Below are positions 34,702 to 43,024 of a stretch of DNA of 64,000 nt, piece after piece; position 1 is the first letter of the stretch; the number at the start of each line of letters is the position of its first letter. The notes under the pieces were generated by a model. It was not told the DNA's origin, ran no database searches, and saw only the letters and a program-made list of their open reading frames with translations. Made by a program: the position numbers and the translations under genes. The stretch comes from Variovorax sp. RA8 (GTDB lineage: Bacteria; Pseudomonadota; Gammaproteobacteria; Burkholderiales; Burkholderiaceae_C): positions 5,642,001 to 5,706,000 of the forward strand of contig NZ_LR594662.1 in the NCBI RefSeq assembly GCF_901827175.1. Reading direction: 5' to 3'.

Positions 34702-35895
34702 ATGACTCGTCGAGTTGCCATCATCGGCACCAGCGCGATCCCGGTCGGCCGTTACCAGACCAAGGCGGAAGAGCCACTGCAGGTCCTGGAGCAGGAGATC
34801 ATGACCCGGCTGGTGGTCGAGGCGGTCGCGGATGCCGGCGTCGAGAAGAAGGACATCGGCAGCCTTGTGCTGACGCTGCCCAGGCCCTACACGCTGCAGA
34901 AGTACTTCTCCACTTTCCTGGTCAGCCACTTGCGCCTCCAATGCACCGGAAGCGTGCTGGAGGTCATGGGCAACGGCATGACGGGCGCGGTCTGCTTCGA
35001 TCGAGCCTGCGACGAGATCCTGCTCGGACGCACCGATGTCGCGCTCGCGCTGGGCATCAACATGGAGGCGGCCACCCCGGCCTCCGAGCATGCGATGAGC
35101 AGCATGCGCACCACCGGCGACGTGGATTTCCACGCCTCGAGCGGCTTCATCCCGATCAGCTGGTACGCCATGGACGCCATGCGCTACATGCACGAATACG
35201 GCGCCACGCGCGAACACTTCGGCGCGGTCGCGGTCAAGAACCGCTGGCACGCCTCGATGAACCCGCTGGCGCAGTACCGCAAGCCGATCACGCTGCCGGA
35301 GGTGCTGGAGCAGCGCCCGATCGTGGAGCCGCTCGGCCTTTACGACGTGCCGGGCCGCAGCGACGGGGCCGCCTGCCTGGTGCTGGCATCGGAGGAGGTG
35401 GCAAAGTCGCTGGGCCGGCCCTATGCCCTGGTGCGCGGCCGCGGCTTCTGCCACGACGGCTCGCACCAGATCAACGAGGTGCCCAACGACATGACCGAGC
35501 TGATCGCAGCCAAGGAGGCCGCGGCCACCGCCTACCGGCAGGCCGGGATCGCGCCCGCGGACATCGACCTCGCGGAGTTCTACGCGCCCTGCACCGTCGT
35601 CGAGGTGCTGGTGAGCGAGGCCGTGGGCTTCTTCGGCCGCGGCGAAGGCGCACCGGCCGCGGCCGAGGGGCGCACGAAGCTCGGCGGGCAGATCCCCATC
35701 TCGACCTCCGGCGGCCTGACCTCGCGCGGCCATCCGGCCTACGTCACCTCGCTCTACAACTACTGCGAAATGGCCGACCAGCTGCGCGGCCGCGCCGGCG
35801 AACGCCAGGTCGCGGACGCCCGGCTGGGGCTGGCCACCGGCGAGCTCGGCAACTACAACGCTGCGCTCGTGCACGTCCTGGAGGCGCAACGATGA
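34702..35895 (+). CDS. Thiolase-like protein, SCP-x/lipid-transfer (retro-aldolase) type
   Basis: This 397-residue thiolase-fold protein starts RRVAIIGTSAIPVGRY, has C81 in LRLQCTGSVLEVMGNG, EFYAPCTVVEVLVSEAVGFF and STSGGLTSRGHPAYVTSLYN. This is the thiolase subgroup paired with DUF35 OB-fold proteins, which in steroid catabolism (Ltp2/SAL type) perform retro-aldol cleavage of beta-hydroxyacyl-CoA. The DUF35 gene overlaps its stop by 4 bp. It lies rightward of the operator at 34643. AAGGGGA precedes the ATG. Confidence 0.88.
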   Translation: MTRRVAIIGTSAIPVGRYQTKAEEPLQVLEQEIMTRLVVEAVADAGVEKKDIGSLVLTLPRPYTLQKYFSTFLVSHLRLQCTGSVLEVMGNGMTGAVCFDRACDEILLGRTDVALALGINMEAATPASEHAMSSMRTTGDVDFHASSGFIPISWYAMDAMRYMHEYGATREHFGAVAVKNRWHASMNPLAQYRKPITLPEVLEQRPIVEPLGLYDVPGRSDGAACLVLASEEVAKSLGRPYALVRGRGFCHDGSHQINEVPNDMTELIAAKEAAATAYRQAGIAPADIDLAEFYAPCTVVEVLVSEAVGFFGRGEGAPAAAEGRTKLGGQIPISTSGGLTSRGHPAYVTSLYNYCEMADQLRGRAGERQVADARLGLATGELGNYNAALVHVLEAQR

Positions 35896-36314
35896 CACTC
35901 GATCTGATCCCCGTGCCGCGCCAGCGCGCCTACCCGCCGCGCGTGTCGGCCTTCACGCAGACCTTCTGGGAAGGCCTGGGCGCCGGCCGGTGGCAGACCA
36001 CCTGCTGCGACGCCTGCGGCAAGTTCACCTTCCCGCCCAAGCCCGTATGCCCCCACTGCTGGTCGGACCGCATGCAGTGGAAGGACCTGGGCCGGCGCGG
36101 CACGCTCTATACGTGGACCCGCATCCATGCCGCGCCCAAGGTGTTCGTCGACGAGGCGCCCTACGCCGTGTGCGTGGTCGACCTGGAGATCGGCCTGCGC
36201 ATCGCCACCCGGCTCGTCGAGCGACCAGGCAAGCCCTTCCAGTGCGGCATGCCGGTCGAGCTCGTCGTGCTGAAGTACGAAGACGGGCCGCTGCTCGCTT
36301 CGCGTCCTGTCTAG
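35892..36314 (+). CDS. Zn-ribbon OB-fold (DUF35) acyl-CoA-associated protein
   Basis: This 140-residue protein has a rubredoxin-like zinc ribbon with C39, C42, C53 and C56 (CCDACGKFTFPPKPVCPHCWSD), then an OB-fold (GTLYTWTRIHAAPKVFVDEAPYAVCVVDLE). DUF35 partners support thiolase-like enzymes in acyl-CoA cleavage. Its start overlaps the thiolase stop as ATGA, so the two likely form one complex. Confidence 0.9.
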   Translation: MTLDLIPVPRQRAYPPRVSAFTQTFWEGLGAGRWQTTCCDACGKFTFPPKPVCPHCWSDRMQWKDLGRRGTLYTWTRIHAAPKVFVDEAPYAVCVVDLEIGLRIATRLVERPGKPFQCGMPVELVVLKYEDGPLLASRPV

Positions 36315-36330
36315 AGAAAAGGAGCAACCC

Positions 36331-36657
36331 ATGTTCTACGAATTCCGCACCTACACCTGCGCCCCCGGCAAGCTGGCCGCCGCGCTCAAGCGCTTCGAGA
36401 CGGTCACCGTCGGGCTTTTCGACAAGCACCGCATCCAGCGCATCACGCCGGTGTTCACCGTCGCCGTCGGCGAAGACAACACGCAGCTCAAGTACGTGCT
36501 GCAGTGGCAGTCGCACGAGGAACGGGACCGCGCATGGACGGCGTTCCGGGCCGATCCCGAATGGCAGAAGGCCCTGGCCGAGACCGACAAGGACGGGCCG
36601 CTGGTCCAGAAGATCTCGAACGAACTGCTTGCCGCGGCGCCTTTCTCGCTGAAGTGA
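36331..36657 (+). CDS. NIPSNAP-family protein (second copy)
   Basis: This 108-residue protein, MFYEFRTYTCAPGKLAAALKRFETVTVGLFDKHRI followed by VLQWQSHEERDRAWTAFRADPEW, is a NIPSNAP ferredoxin-like fold. AAAGGAG precedes its ATG. It follows the thiolase-OB pair, mirroring the NIPSNAP at the end of the divergent operon. No activity can be assigned. Confidence 0.87.
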   Translation: MFYEFRTYTCAPGKLAAALKRFETVTVGLFDKHRIQRITPVFTVAVGEDNTQLKYVLQWQSHEERDRAWTAFRADPEWQKALAETDKDGPLVQKISNELLAAAPFSLK

Positions 36658-36675
36658 GACGGTAGAATCCGCGCC

Positions 36676-37434
36676 GTGATCCACGCCGACTTCCGCCCGA
36701 AAGAAGCCTCAGAGTCCTCCCTGGGATTCGAGCCCATCGCGCCCTCGCGCGCGTTCGAGGAAATCGCGGCGCAGATCCGCGAGCTGGTGGCCACCGGCCG
36801 CCTCAAGCCCGGTGACCGGCTCCCTGCCGAGCGCGACCTCTCCGCCAAGTTCAAGGTCAGCCGCAATACGCTGCGCGAGGCGCTGCGAGCGCTCGAGCTG
36901 AGCGGCATGATCGAGCTGCGCAAGGGTGCATCCGGTGGTGCCTTCGTGCTGCCCGGCAGCTCCGGCGTGATCGTCAACGGCCTGCGCGACCTGTACCACC
37001 TCGGCGCCATCAAGCCCGAGCACCTGACCGAGGCGCGCGTCTGGCTCAGCGACATCGTGGTGCGCGTGGCCTGCGAGCGCCTGACCGAGGAAGACCTGCA
37101 AGCGCTCGAAGAGAACGTGGCGCTGGCCGCCAAGGCCACCAAGGCCGGCAACTTCCAGGAGCGCGCGGACCTGCACCGCGAATTCCACAATCTGCTCGCC
37201 GTGGCCACCCGCAACCCGATCATCCAGATCACCATGGAAGGCGTGATGGAGGTGATGCGCGAGTTCGTCAAGGCGATCGGGCCGAGCGACAACGCCTACA
37301 CCCTGCCCTCGCGCCGCCGGCTGCTCAAGCACCTGCGTGCGCGCGATGCGGACGCCGCGGTCGCGGAGATGAACAAGTTCCTGGAGCGCCTGCAGGCGAA
37401 CTACATGGAACTGTGGAACTCCCGCAAGCAGTGA
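36676..37434 (+). CDS. GntR-family regulator with FCD domain (FH-type)
   Basis: This 252-residue regulator has a winged helix (AFEEIAAQIRELVATGRLKPGDRLPAERDLSAKFKVSRNTLREALRALE) and an FCD domain. In the FCD the RADLHREFHNLLAVATRNPI segment keeps the histidine typical of metal-binding FCD proteins. It starts at GTG 36676, 18 bp after the NIPSNAP gene, so it is the last gene of the operon and may autoregulate through the operator at 34643. Its ligand is presumably an acid or CoA ester of the pathway. Confidence 0.9.
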   Translation: MIHADFRPKEASESSLGFEPIAPSRAFEEIAAQIRELVATGRLKPGDRLPAERDLSAKFKVSRNTLREALRALELSGMIELRKGASGGAFVLPGSSGVIVNGLRDLYHLGAIKPEHLTEARVWLSDIVVRVACERLTEEDLQALEENVALAAKATKAGNFQERADLHREFHNLLAVATRNPIIQITMEGVMEVMREFVKAIGPSDNAYTLPSRRRLLKHLRARDADAAVAEMNKFLERLQANYMELWNSRKQ

Positions 37435-37494
37435 GCCGCGCGGCCGCGGGAGCCGCAGCCGCTGCGTGAACGCCGCTTTCGCCGCGCTCGCCGC

Positions 37495-38727
37495 TCAGAA
37501 CTTGTAGCCGTACTTGGCGGCGACTTCCTTGAAGCCGAACACGCGCGCGGCGTTCTCGCCCAGCACCTTGCGGCGCGAGACCTCGCTCAAATGGCCCATC
37601 TGGCGCTCGATCGCCTGCGCCGAGTGCGGCCAGGTGCCCTCGTGGTGGGGATAGTCGTTGGCCCACATGAAGTTGTCCTGCAGGCCGTGCTCCTCCATCA
37701 ACCCGAGGCCGGCGCGGTCCTCGCCGAAGGTCGCGAAGCCGCGCGCCTTGAAGTAGTCCGAGGGCAGCATCTTCAGCTTGGGCTTCACCCAGAAGTGGTG
37801 CTTGAGGTAGGCCTCGTCCATTGCGTCCAGCATCCACGGCACCCAGCCGATGCCGGCCTCGACACTGCCGAATCGCAGCTCCGGGAAGCGCTCGGCCACG
37901 CCGGAGGCGCAGATGTTCACCAGCGGCTCCAGCGTCGGCGACAGCGAGTGCACGACGTAGTTCACCACGGCGCCGCCCAGGCCGCGCGTGGTGCGAGGGT
38001 CCTTGCCGGTGGAGACGTGGAACGTGGCGGGCACGCCGGCCTCGACGAAGCGCGCCCACATCGGGTCGAACTCCACCTTGTTGTAGTTCAGCTCGTTGGT
38101 CTTGGGGGGGCCGAAGAGCGGTTTGCACGGCAGCGTGAAGTGGCGAAAACCCAGCTTCAGGCAGCGGTCGACCTCCTTGAGCGTGGCCTCGACGTTCCCG
38201 GTGGCCAGCGCGGCGGCGGGCGACAGGCGTTCGACGTGGGGCCCGAAGTTCTCCCAGGCCCAGGTGTTGTAGACCTCGCACTGCGCGTGGGCGAAATCGG
38301 GGTCGAAGGTGTACCACATGCCCAGGCCCTTGCCCGGGAAGATGATCTCGCCATCGATGCCGTCCAGCTCCAGATCGCTCAGGCGCTGCTCGACGCTCGG
38401 GCCGCGCTCGGAGGCGGTGGCGCCGGCCCTGGAACGGGCCAGGTCCTCGCCCTCCAGCTTGGCCAGGATCAGCCGGTCCGGCTGTTCGGACGCTTCCATC
38501 TTGCGCCACTGCACGCCCTTTTCGTCGATCCACACCTTGGGCAGGCGGTCGCGGTACTTGGCGTCGATGCGCTCGGCCCACAGGTTGCCGGGCTCGTTGG
38601 CGTGCGTGTCCGACGAGATCATCAGGTACTTGTCGGGCGCACCCGGTTGCGGCGACTTCTCCCAGCCGGCGGAGCCGGGAGTGTTCAGGCGCCATTGATT
38701 GGCTTCGTTGACGACGATCTCGGTCAT
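37495..38727 (-). CDS. Amidohydrolase-2-family metal-dependent hydrolase/decarboxylase
   Basis: This 410-residue TIM-barrel protein has YLMISSDTHANEPGNLW at the start, GVPATFHVSTGKDP mid-barrel, RFGSVEAGIGWVPWMLDAMDEAY and the metal-Asp region FMWANDYPHHEGTWPHS, as in the ACMS-decarboxylase-like amidohydrolase 2 group. Such enzymes decarboxylate or hydrolyse aromatic and alicyclic acids. It is monocistronic with the operator at 38773 upstream. Substrate not deducible. Confidence 0.87.
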   Translation of the reverse strand: MTEIVVNEANQWRLNTPGSAGWEKSPQPGAPDKYLMISSDTHANEPGNLWAERIDAKYRDRLPKVWIDEKGVQWRKMEASEQPDRLILAKLEGEDLARSRAGATASERGPSVEQRLSDLELDGIDGEIIFPGKGLGMWYTFDPDFAHAQCEVYNTWAWENFGPHVERLSPAAALATGNVEATLKEVDRCLKLGFRHFTLPCKPLFGPPKTNELNYNKVEFDPMWARFVEAGVPATFHVSTGKDPRTTRGLGGAVVNYVVHSLSPTLEPLVNICASGVAERFPELRFGSVEAGIGWVPWMLDAMDEAYLKHHFWVKPKLKMLPSDYFKARGFATFGEDRAGLGLMEEHGLQDNFMWANDYPHHEGTWPHSAQAIERQMGHLSEVSRRKVLGENAARVFGFKEVAAKYGYKF

Positions 38728-38772
38728 GACAGGTCCTCGATGGGGAATGGAAGGTTGAACCGGTTCGGTTTG

Positions 38773-38787
38773 AATGGTTTGACCATT
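38773..38787. promoter_or_regulatory. GntR/FCD-type operator AATGGTTTGACCATT
   Basis: Identical 15-mer to the site at 34643. It directly follows a minus-strand TAGAAT -10-like box before the amidohydrolase gene. Confidence 0.75.
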
Positions 38788-38836
38788 CTAAACAGCGAAC
38801 GGTCCCTGTCAAGCCCCGCGCCGGGGCAGGGGCGTA

Positions 38837-39595
38837 TCAGCGGGCCGTCTTGGCGGCGATCCTGCGGGCCGGCGCCGGCACGGCAGCAGCCGGCTCGGCG
38901 TCCATGCCTTCCTGGACGATGGTCAGGTACTCGTCCATGCCCTTGGCGGCCGCCTTGGGATCGCGTGCGCGCAGCGCCTTCAGGATGCGGCGGCGCACCG
39001 GGACCAGCTCCGGGCGGGCCTTGCGGCCCGTGCGTTCGATCACGTAGCGGATGATGTCCGACAGCGAATCGACCAGCATCGTCAGCACCTCGTTGCGGGT
39101 GGCGCGGGCGATCAGGCCGAAGAAGCGCACGCCCTCGTCGGCGCGCCGCTGCAGGTCCTCGGTGTTCTCGATCTCGGCGATGTTGCGCTCGATGGCGGTG
39201 AAGTCCTCCTCCGTGGCGCGTTCGCAGGCCAGCTCGACCACCATCTTGTTGATCAGCCGGCGGGCCTCGGCCAGACCGGCCAGTGACACACGGCCCAGGA
39301 ACATCAGATCCTGCAGCGACTGCGTGAGGAGCGCCGGATTGCCGTCGCGGATGAAGGCGCCCCCCTTGACGCCCTTCTGCAGCGAGACGACGCCAGAGAT
39401 CTCCAGCGTGCGCAAGGCCTCGCGCACCGCCGGCCGGCTGACCTTGAATTCCACCGCCAGGTCGCGCTCGGCCGGCAGCTTGTCGCCGGGCTTGAGCACG
39501 CCGGAGGCCAGGCGCTTGCGGATCTGCTCGCAGATCTCCTCGAAGACGCGGCGCGTCTTGACCTCCTGGAAGGACAGCTGCGGAGTGGTTGCCAT
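38837..39595 (-). CDS. GntR-family regulator with FCD domain (FF-type)
   Basis: This 252-residue regulator has a winged helix (VFEEICEQIRKRLASGVLKPGDKLPAERDLAVEFKVSRPAVREALRTLE) and an FCD domain with RRLINKMVVELACERATEEDF, AIERNIAEIEN and ARPELVPVRRRILKALRARDP. Its FCD is the closest relative in the window of the FCD fused to the flavin reductase. The position of the usual metal histidine reads FF (VRFFGLIARATRN), so metal binding is probably lost. The ATG at 39595 has GAGAAG upstream. It is divergent from the AMACR-like gene over the operator at 39675. Confidence 0.9.
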   Translation of the reverse strand: MATTPQLSFQEVKTRRVFEEICEQIRKRLASGVLKPGDKLPAERDLAVEFKVSRPAVREALRTLEISGVVSLQKGVKGGAFIRDGNPALLTQSLQDLMFLGRVSLAGLAEARRLINKMVVELACERATEEDFTAIERNIAEIENTEDLQRRADEGVRFFGLIARATRNEVLTMLVDSLSDIIRYVIERTGRKARPELVPVRRRILKALRARDPKAAAKGMDEYLTIVQEGMDAEPAAAVPAPARRIAAKTAR

Positions 39596-39674
39596 TGCTT
39601 CTCGATGTGGTTGGGTTGATCGAGGATAGCCCAACACGGGAAAGGGTCGGACAAGCTTAATCTCCTGGATTTGC

Positions 39675-39689
39675 AATGGACAGACCAAT
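39675..39689. promoter_or_regulatory. GntR/FCD-type operator, imperfect: AATGGACAGACCAAT
   Basis: One mismatch from TGGTNNNACCA in the left half. It lies between the divergent FF-type regulator and the AMACR-like gene, next to TACAAT at 39689-39694. This 191-bp gap holds nothing else I can identify. Confidence 0.55.
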
Positions 39690-39786
39690 ACAATGAGAAT
39701 ATGGCCACCGCACGCCGGATGGCCCTGCTGCTGCCGGTTCGAGGGCCCGCGGCATTCTCGCCACCCATTTCCCCCTGGAGACCCTG

Positions 39787-40884
39787 ATGAATCCCGCTTC
39801 CCGGTCCGGCCCGCTGAAGGGCCTGCGCGTCGTCGAGTTCGCCGGCATCGGCCCCGGTCCCTTCGCCTGCATGCTGCTGTCCGACATGGGCGCTGACGTC
39901 GTCACCGTCGACCGCCCGGGCAAGAAGCTCGGCGAGCGGCACAACATCACGGGCCGCGGCCGCAGCGTGGTGCTGGCGGACCTGAAGGACGCCGCCGCGC
40001 GCGAGCAGGTCTACCAGCTGCTGGAGAAAGCCGACGTGCTGATCGAGGGCTTCCGCCCCGGCGTGATGGAGCGCCTCGGCTTCGGCCCAGAGGCCGTGCT
40101 CGCGCGCAACCCGCGCATCGTCTACGGCCGCATGACAGGCTGGGGCCAGGAAGGCCCGCTCGCGCAGGCGGCTGGCCACGACCTCAACTACATCGCCATC
40201 ACCGGTGCGCTCCACGCGATCGGCCCGAAGGACGGCGCGCCGGTCCCCCCGCTGAACCTGATCGGCGACTACGGCGGCGGCAGCCTCTACCTGATCGTGG
40301 GCGTGCTGGCGGCACTGCGGGAAGCCGGCCTGTCCGGCCGCGGCCAGGTGGTGGATGCGGCCATGACCGACGGTGCTGCCTCGCTCATGACCAACTTCGT
40401 GAGCCAGCAGCTGCGCGGGGTGTTCAGCGAGCGGCGCGGCAGCAACCTGCTGGACGGCGGCGCGCCCTACTACCGCGTGTACGAGACGGCCGACGGCGAG
40501 CATGTGACGCTGGGCGCGATCGAGCCGCAGTTCTTCGCGGAGTTCTGCGAACGCGTGGGCGTGCCGCCCGAGCTGCATGGCGCGCAGAACGACCGGGCAC
40601 AGTGGCCCCGGCTTCACGACGAGTTCGCCCGCATCTTCAGGCGCAAGACCCAGGCGGAATGGACGCAGGCGCTGGAAGGCACCGACGTGTGCTTCGCGCC
40701 CGTGCTGCCCCTGTCGAAGGCGCAGGCCCATCCGCACAACCTCGCACGCCGCACCTTCGTCGACGTTGACGGCATCAGCCAGCCGGCCCCCGCCCCGCGC
40801 TTCTCCCGCACGCCCTCGCGCATCCAGGGGCCCGCGCCGAAGGAGCCCACGCCCGTCTCCGACGTGCTCGGCCGCTGGCAATGA
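39787..40884 (+). CDS. CaiB/BaiF-family protein, alpha-methylacyl-CoA racemase-like
   Basis: This 365-residue protein has LKGLRVVEFAGIGPGPFACMLLSDMGADVVTVDRP, GRMTGWGQEGPLAQAAGHDLNYIAITG with the AMACR-type His-Asp, and GDYGGGSLYLIVGVLAAL, where the class III catalytic Asp is present. The GHDLNYIAITGALHAIG wording points to alpha-methylacyl-CoA racemase, which epimerises 2-methylacyl-CoA. That fits degradation of branched chains. The MFS gene overlaps its stop by 4 bp. Confidence 0.88.
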   Translation: MNPASRSGPLKGLRVVEFAGIGPGPFACMLLSDMGADVVTVDRPGKKLGERHNITGRGRSVVLADLKDAAAREQVYQLLEKADVLIEGFRPGVMERLGFGPEAVLARNPRIVYGRMTGWGQEGPLAQAAGHDLNYIAITGALHAIGPKDGAPVPPLNLIGDYGGGSLYLIVGVLAALREAGLSGRGQVVDAAMTDGAASLMTNFVSQQLRGVFSERRGSNLLDGGAPYYRVYETADGEHVTLGAIEPQFFAEFCERVGVPPELHGAQNDRAQWPRLHDEFARIFRRKTQAEWTQALEGTDVCFAPVLPLSKAQAHPHNLARRTFVDVDGISQPAPAPRFSRTPSRIQGPAPKEPTPVSDVLGRWQ

Positions 40885-42074
40885 CCGGGGCGCCTCGCGC
40901 GCCGGTGCCGCTGCTCGCAGCCGCGGCCTTCTTCAGCGCCGCGGCGCTGCGCGTGTGCGATTCGCTGCTGCCGCGCTTCGCCGCCGAGTTCCAGCGCAGC
41001 GCGGGTGAATCGGGCAGCCTCATCGTCGCCTTCGCGGTGGCGTACGGGCTGATGCAGCTCGTGTCCGGCCCGCTCGCGGACCGCTTCGGCAAGCAGCGCA
41101 TGATGACGCTCGCCCTCGCCGGCTCCGGCGCGGCCTCGGCCGCCGCGGCGCTCGCGGGCTCCTTCGACGCATTGCTGGCCTGGCGTGCGCTGTGGGGCAT
41201 GGCCGCCGCGGGCATCGTGCCGCTCGCGATGGCCTGGATCGGCGACGCGGTGGCGTACGAGGCGCGGCAGGCCACGCTGGCGCGGCTGCTGCTCGGCACC
41301 CTCTCGGGAATGGTGATCGGCCAGCTGCTGGGCGGCCTGTGCGCCGAGACGGCGCTGGGCTGGCGCGGGGCCTTCGTGGTGTTGAGCGTGGGCTACTGGA
41401 CGGTCGCCGCGCTCCTGTGGCGCGAACCCTCGCGCACCGGTGCGGCGATGGCGGCGCTCGCGACGGCGGCGCCCGCGGCCGGCCGCGGCGGCCTCGGCGC
41501 CGTGCTCGCGCAGCCGTGGGCGCGCGTGGTGCTGGTGGCGGTGTTCCTCGAAGGCGTTTTCCTGCTCGGCGCGCTCAGCTACCTGCCCACTTACCTGCAC
41601 GCGCGCGAAGGACTCGGTCTGGCCGCAGCCTCCGCCGTCTCGGCGCTGTACGCGGTGGGCGGCCTTGCCTATGCGGTCTGCGCGCGCCGTGTGGTCGGCT
41701 CGCTCGGCGAAATCCGGATGGCGGCAGCCGGCGGCCTGTTGATGGCCACCGCGCTGGCCGGGCTGTGGCTGCTGCCGCACTGGTCGGCCGCCGCGCCGCT
41801 GGCGGTGCTGCTCGGCTTCGGCACCTACCTGTACCACAACACCCTGCAGACGCACGCCACCCAGATGGCGCCGCAGGCGCGCGGCAGCGCCGTCTCGCTC
41901 TTTTCCTTCAGCCTGTTCACCGGCCAGTCGCTCGGCGTGGTGGCCTTCGGCGGCCTGGTCGACCTGCAGGCCTACGCGGCCCTGCTGCTGCTGCCCGCTG
42001 CGGCGCTGGCGACCATCGGCATCGGATTCGCCGTGTCCCTGCGACGGCGCGCTGCCGCCATCGCCGCCGGATAG
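40881..42074 (+). CDS. MFS transporter
   Basis: This 397-residue membrane protein has about 12 hydrophobic segments and the MFS A-motif region GPLADRFGKQRMMTLALAGS between helices 2 and 3. It is coupled to the racemase-like gene by a 4-bp overlap and probably moves the pathway's acid or a product. The orientation of transport cannot be read. No other transporter except orphan periplasmic receptors is in the locus. Confidence 0.88.
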   Translation: MTGAPRAPVPLLAAAAFFSAAALRVCDSLLPRFAAEFQRSAGESGSLIVAFAVAYGLMQLVSGPLADRFGKQRMMTLALAGSGAASAAAALAGSFDALLAWRALWGMAAAGIVPLAMAWIGDAVAYEARQATLARLLLGTLSGMVIGQLLGGLCAETALGWRGAFVVLSVGYWTVAALLWREPSRTGAAMAALATAAPAAGRGGLGAVLAQPWARVVLVAVFLEGVFLLGALSYLPTYLHAREGLGLAAASAVSALYAVGGLAYAVCARRVVGSLGEIRMAAAGGLLMATALAGLWLLPHWSAAAPLAVLLGFGTYLYHNTLQTHATQMAPQARGSAVSLFSFSLFTGQSLGVVAFGGLVDLQAYAALLLLPAAALATIGIGFAVSLRRRAAAIAAG

Positions 42075-42132
42075 CGAAGGCGCGGCCCGCCGCGAGCAGC
42101 GACCAGACCTCGAGGAGCACGGCGACTGCGGC

Positions 42133-42945
42133 TCACGATGGCGTCAGCACCTGTCCACCGCACACCGAGATGCACTGCCCCGTCACATAGGCAGAGAGCG
42201 GTGTGACCAGGAACTCCAGCACGTTGGCGCAGTCCTCCACCTCGCCGAAGCGGCGCAGCGGGATGCGCCTCAGCTCCTTCTCGTTCTGCATGCCGCGCGC
42301 GGCGGCGTGCTTGCGGATACGCTCGGTGAGCATCGAGCCCGGAGCGATGCAGTTGACGCGGATACCGTCCGGCCCCACCTCGGCTGCCAGGTAGCGCGTC
42401 AGGGTCAGCACCGCGCTCTTGGCCACTGCATAAGGGGCGAGCCGTCCCGCCGTGCGCGACGCGTCGAGCGCGGCCATGGTGGCGACGTTCACGATCACGC
42501 CCGAGCCTTGGGCACGCATCGCGGGAAGCACCTCCTGGCTGCAGCAGAGCGCGCTGCGGTAGTTCACGTCGAGCATCGCGTCGGTGTCCTCGTCGGTCAT
42601 CTGCGAGGCCAGGCTGCGCTCCACCGGCGTGAAGGCGCCGCCCGCGTTGTTGACCAGGATGTCGATGCGGCCGAACTCGGCCATCGTCCTCTGCACCAGG
42701 GCTTGCGCGCCCTCGCGCCTCCGCAGATCCCCCTGCACCCCGAGACTGCGGCGCCCGAGGGCGCGGACCTCCTCGGGCACGCCGGGAGCCGTGAGTTCCT
42801 CGCCGAACTCGCGCGCGGAGGCGAGGTCGACATCGGCGATCACCACATCCGCGCCCAGCTTCGCCAGGCGCAGCGCGTAGCCGCGGCCCAGGCCGCGCGC
42901 GGCGCCGGTGACGATGGCCACCTGGCCTTGCAGGGGCAGTGTCAC
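42133..42945 (-). CDS. Short-chain dehydrogenase/reductase (SDR)
   Basis: This 270-residue NAD(P)-dependent enzyme has the cofactor motif IVTGAARGLGRGYALRL, NNAGG, and the catalytic YAVAK (Y-x3-K) with the preceding ATMAALDAS. The GTG start at 42945 is chosen because GAAGAGG sits upstream and family homology starts right there; an ATG further upstream would place the N-terminus over the operator. It likely oxidises a beta-hydroxyacyl-CoA or cyclic alcohol of the pathway. Divergent from the GntR gene at 43025. Confidence 0.9.
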   Translation of the reverse strand: MTLPLQGQVAIVTGAARGLGRGYALRLAKLGADVVIADVDLASAREFGEELTAPGVPEEVRALGRRSLGVQGDLRRREGAQALVQRTMAEFGRIDILVNNAGGAFTPVERSLASQMTDEDTDAMLDVNYRSALCCSQEVLPAMRAQGSGVIVNVATMAALDASRTAGRLAPYAVAKSAVLTLTRYLAAEVGPDGIRVNCIAPGSMLTERIRKHAAARGMQNEKELRRIPLRRFGEVEDCANVLEFLVTPLSAYVTGQCISVCGGQVLTPS

Positions 42946-42991
42946 GCGGGCCTCTTCAGAAAGATGGCATTCAGCATCGGACCATAATATC

Positions 42992-43006
42992 ATTGGTCCA
43001 ACCATT
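42992..43006. promoter_or_regulatory. GntR/FCD-type operator ATTGGTCCAACCATT
   Basis: Core TGGTCCAACCA at 42994-43004. On the minus strand it lies between TTGACT and TATTAT boxes at 18 bp, so it would sit inside the SDR promoter; the GntR gene at 43025 starts 18 bp beyond. Confidence 0.7.
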
Positions 43007-43024
43007 TAGTCAACGCGACACCCC

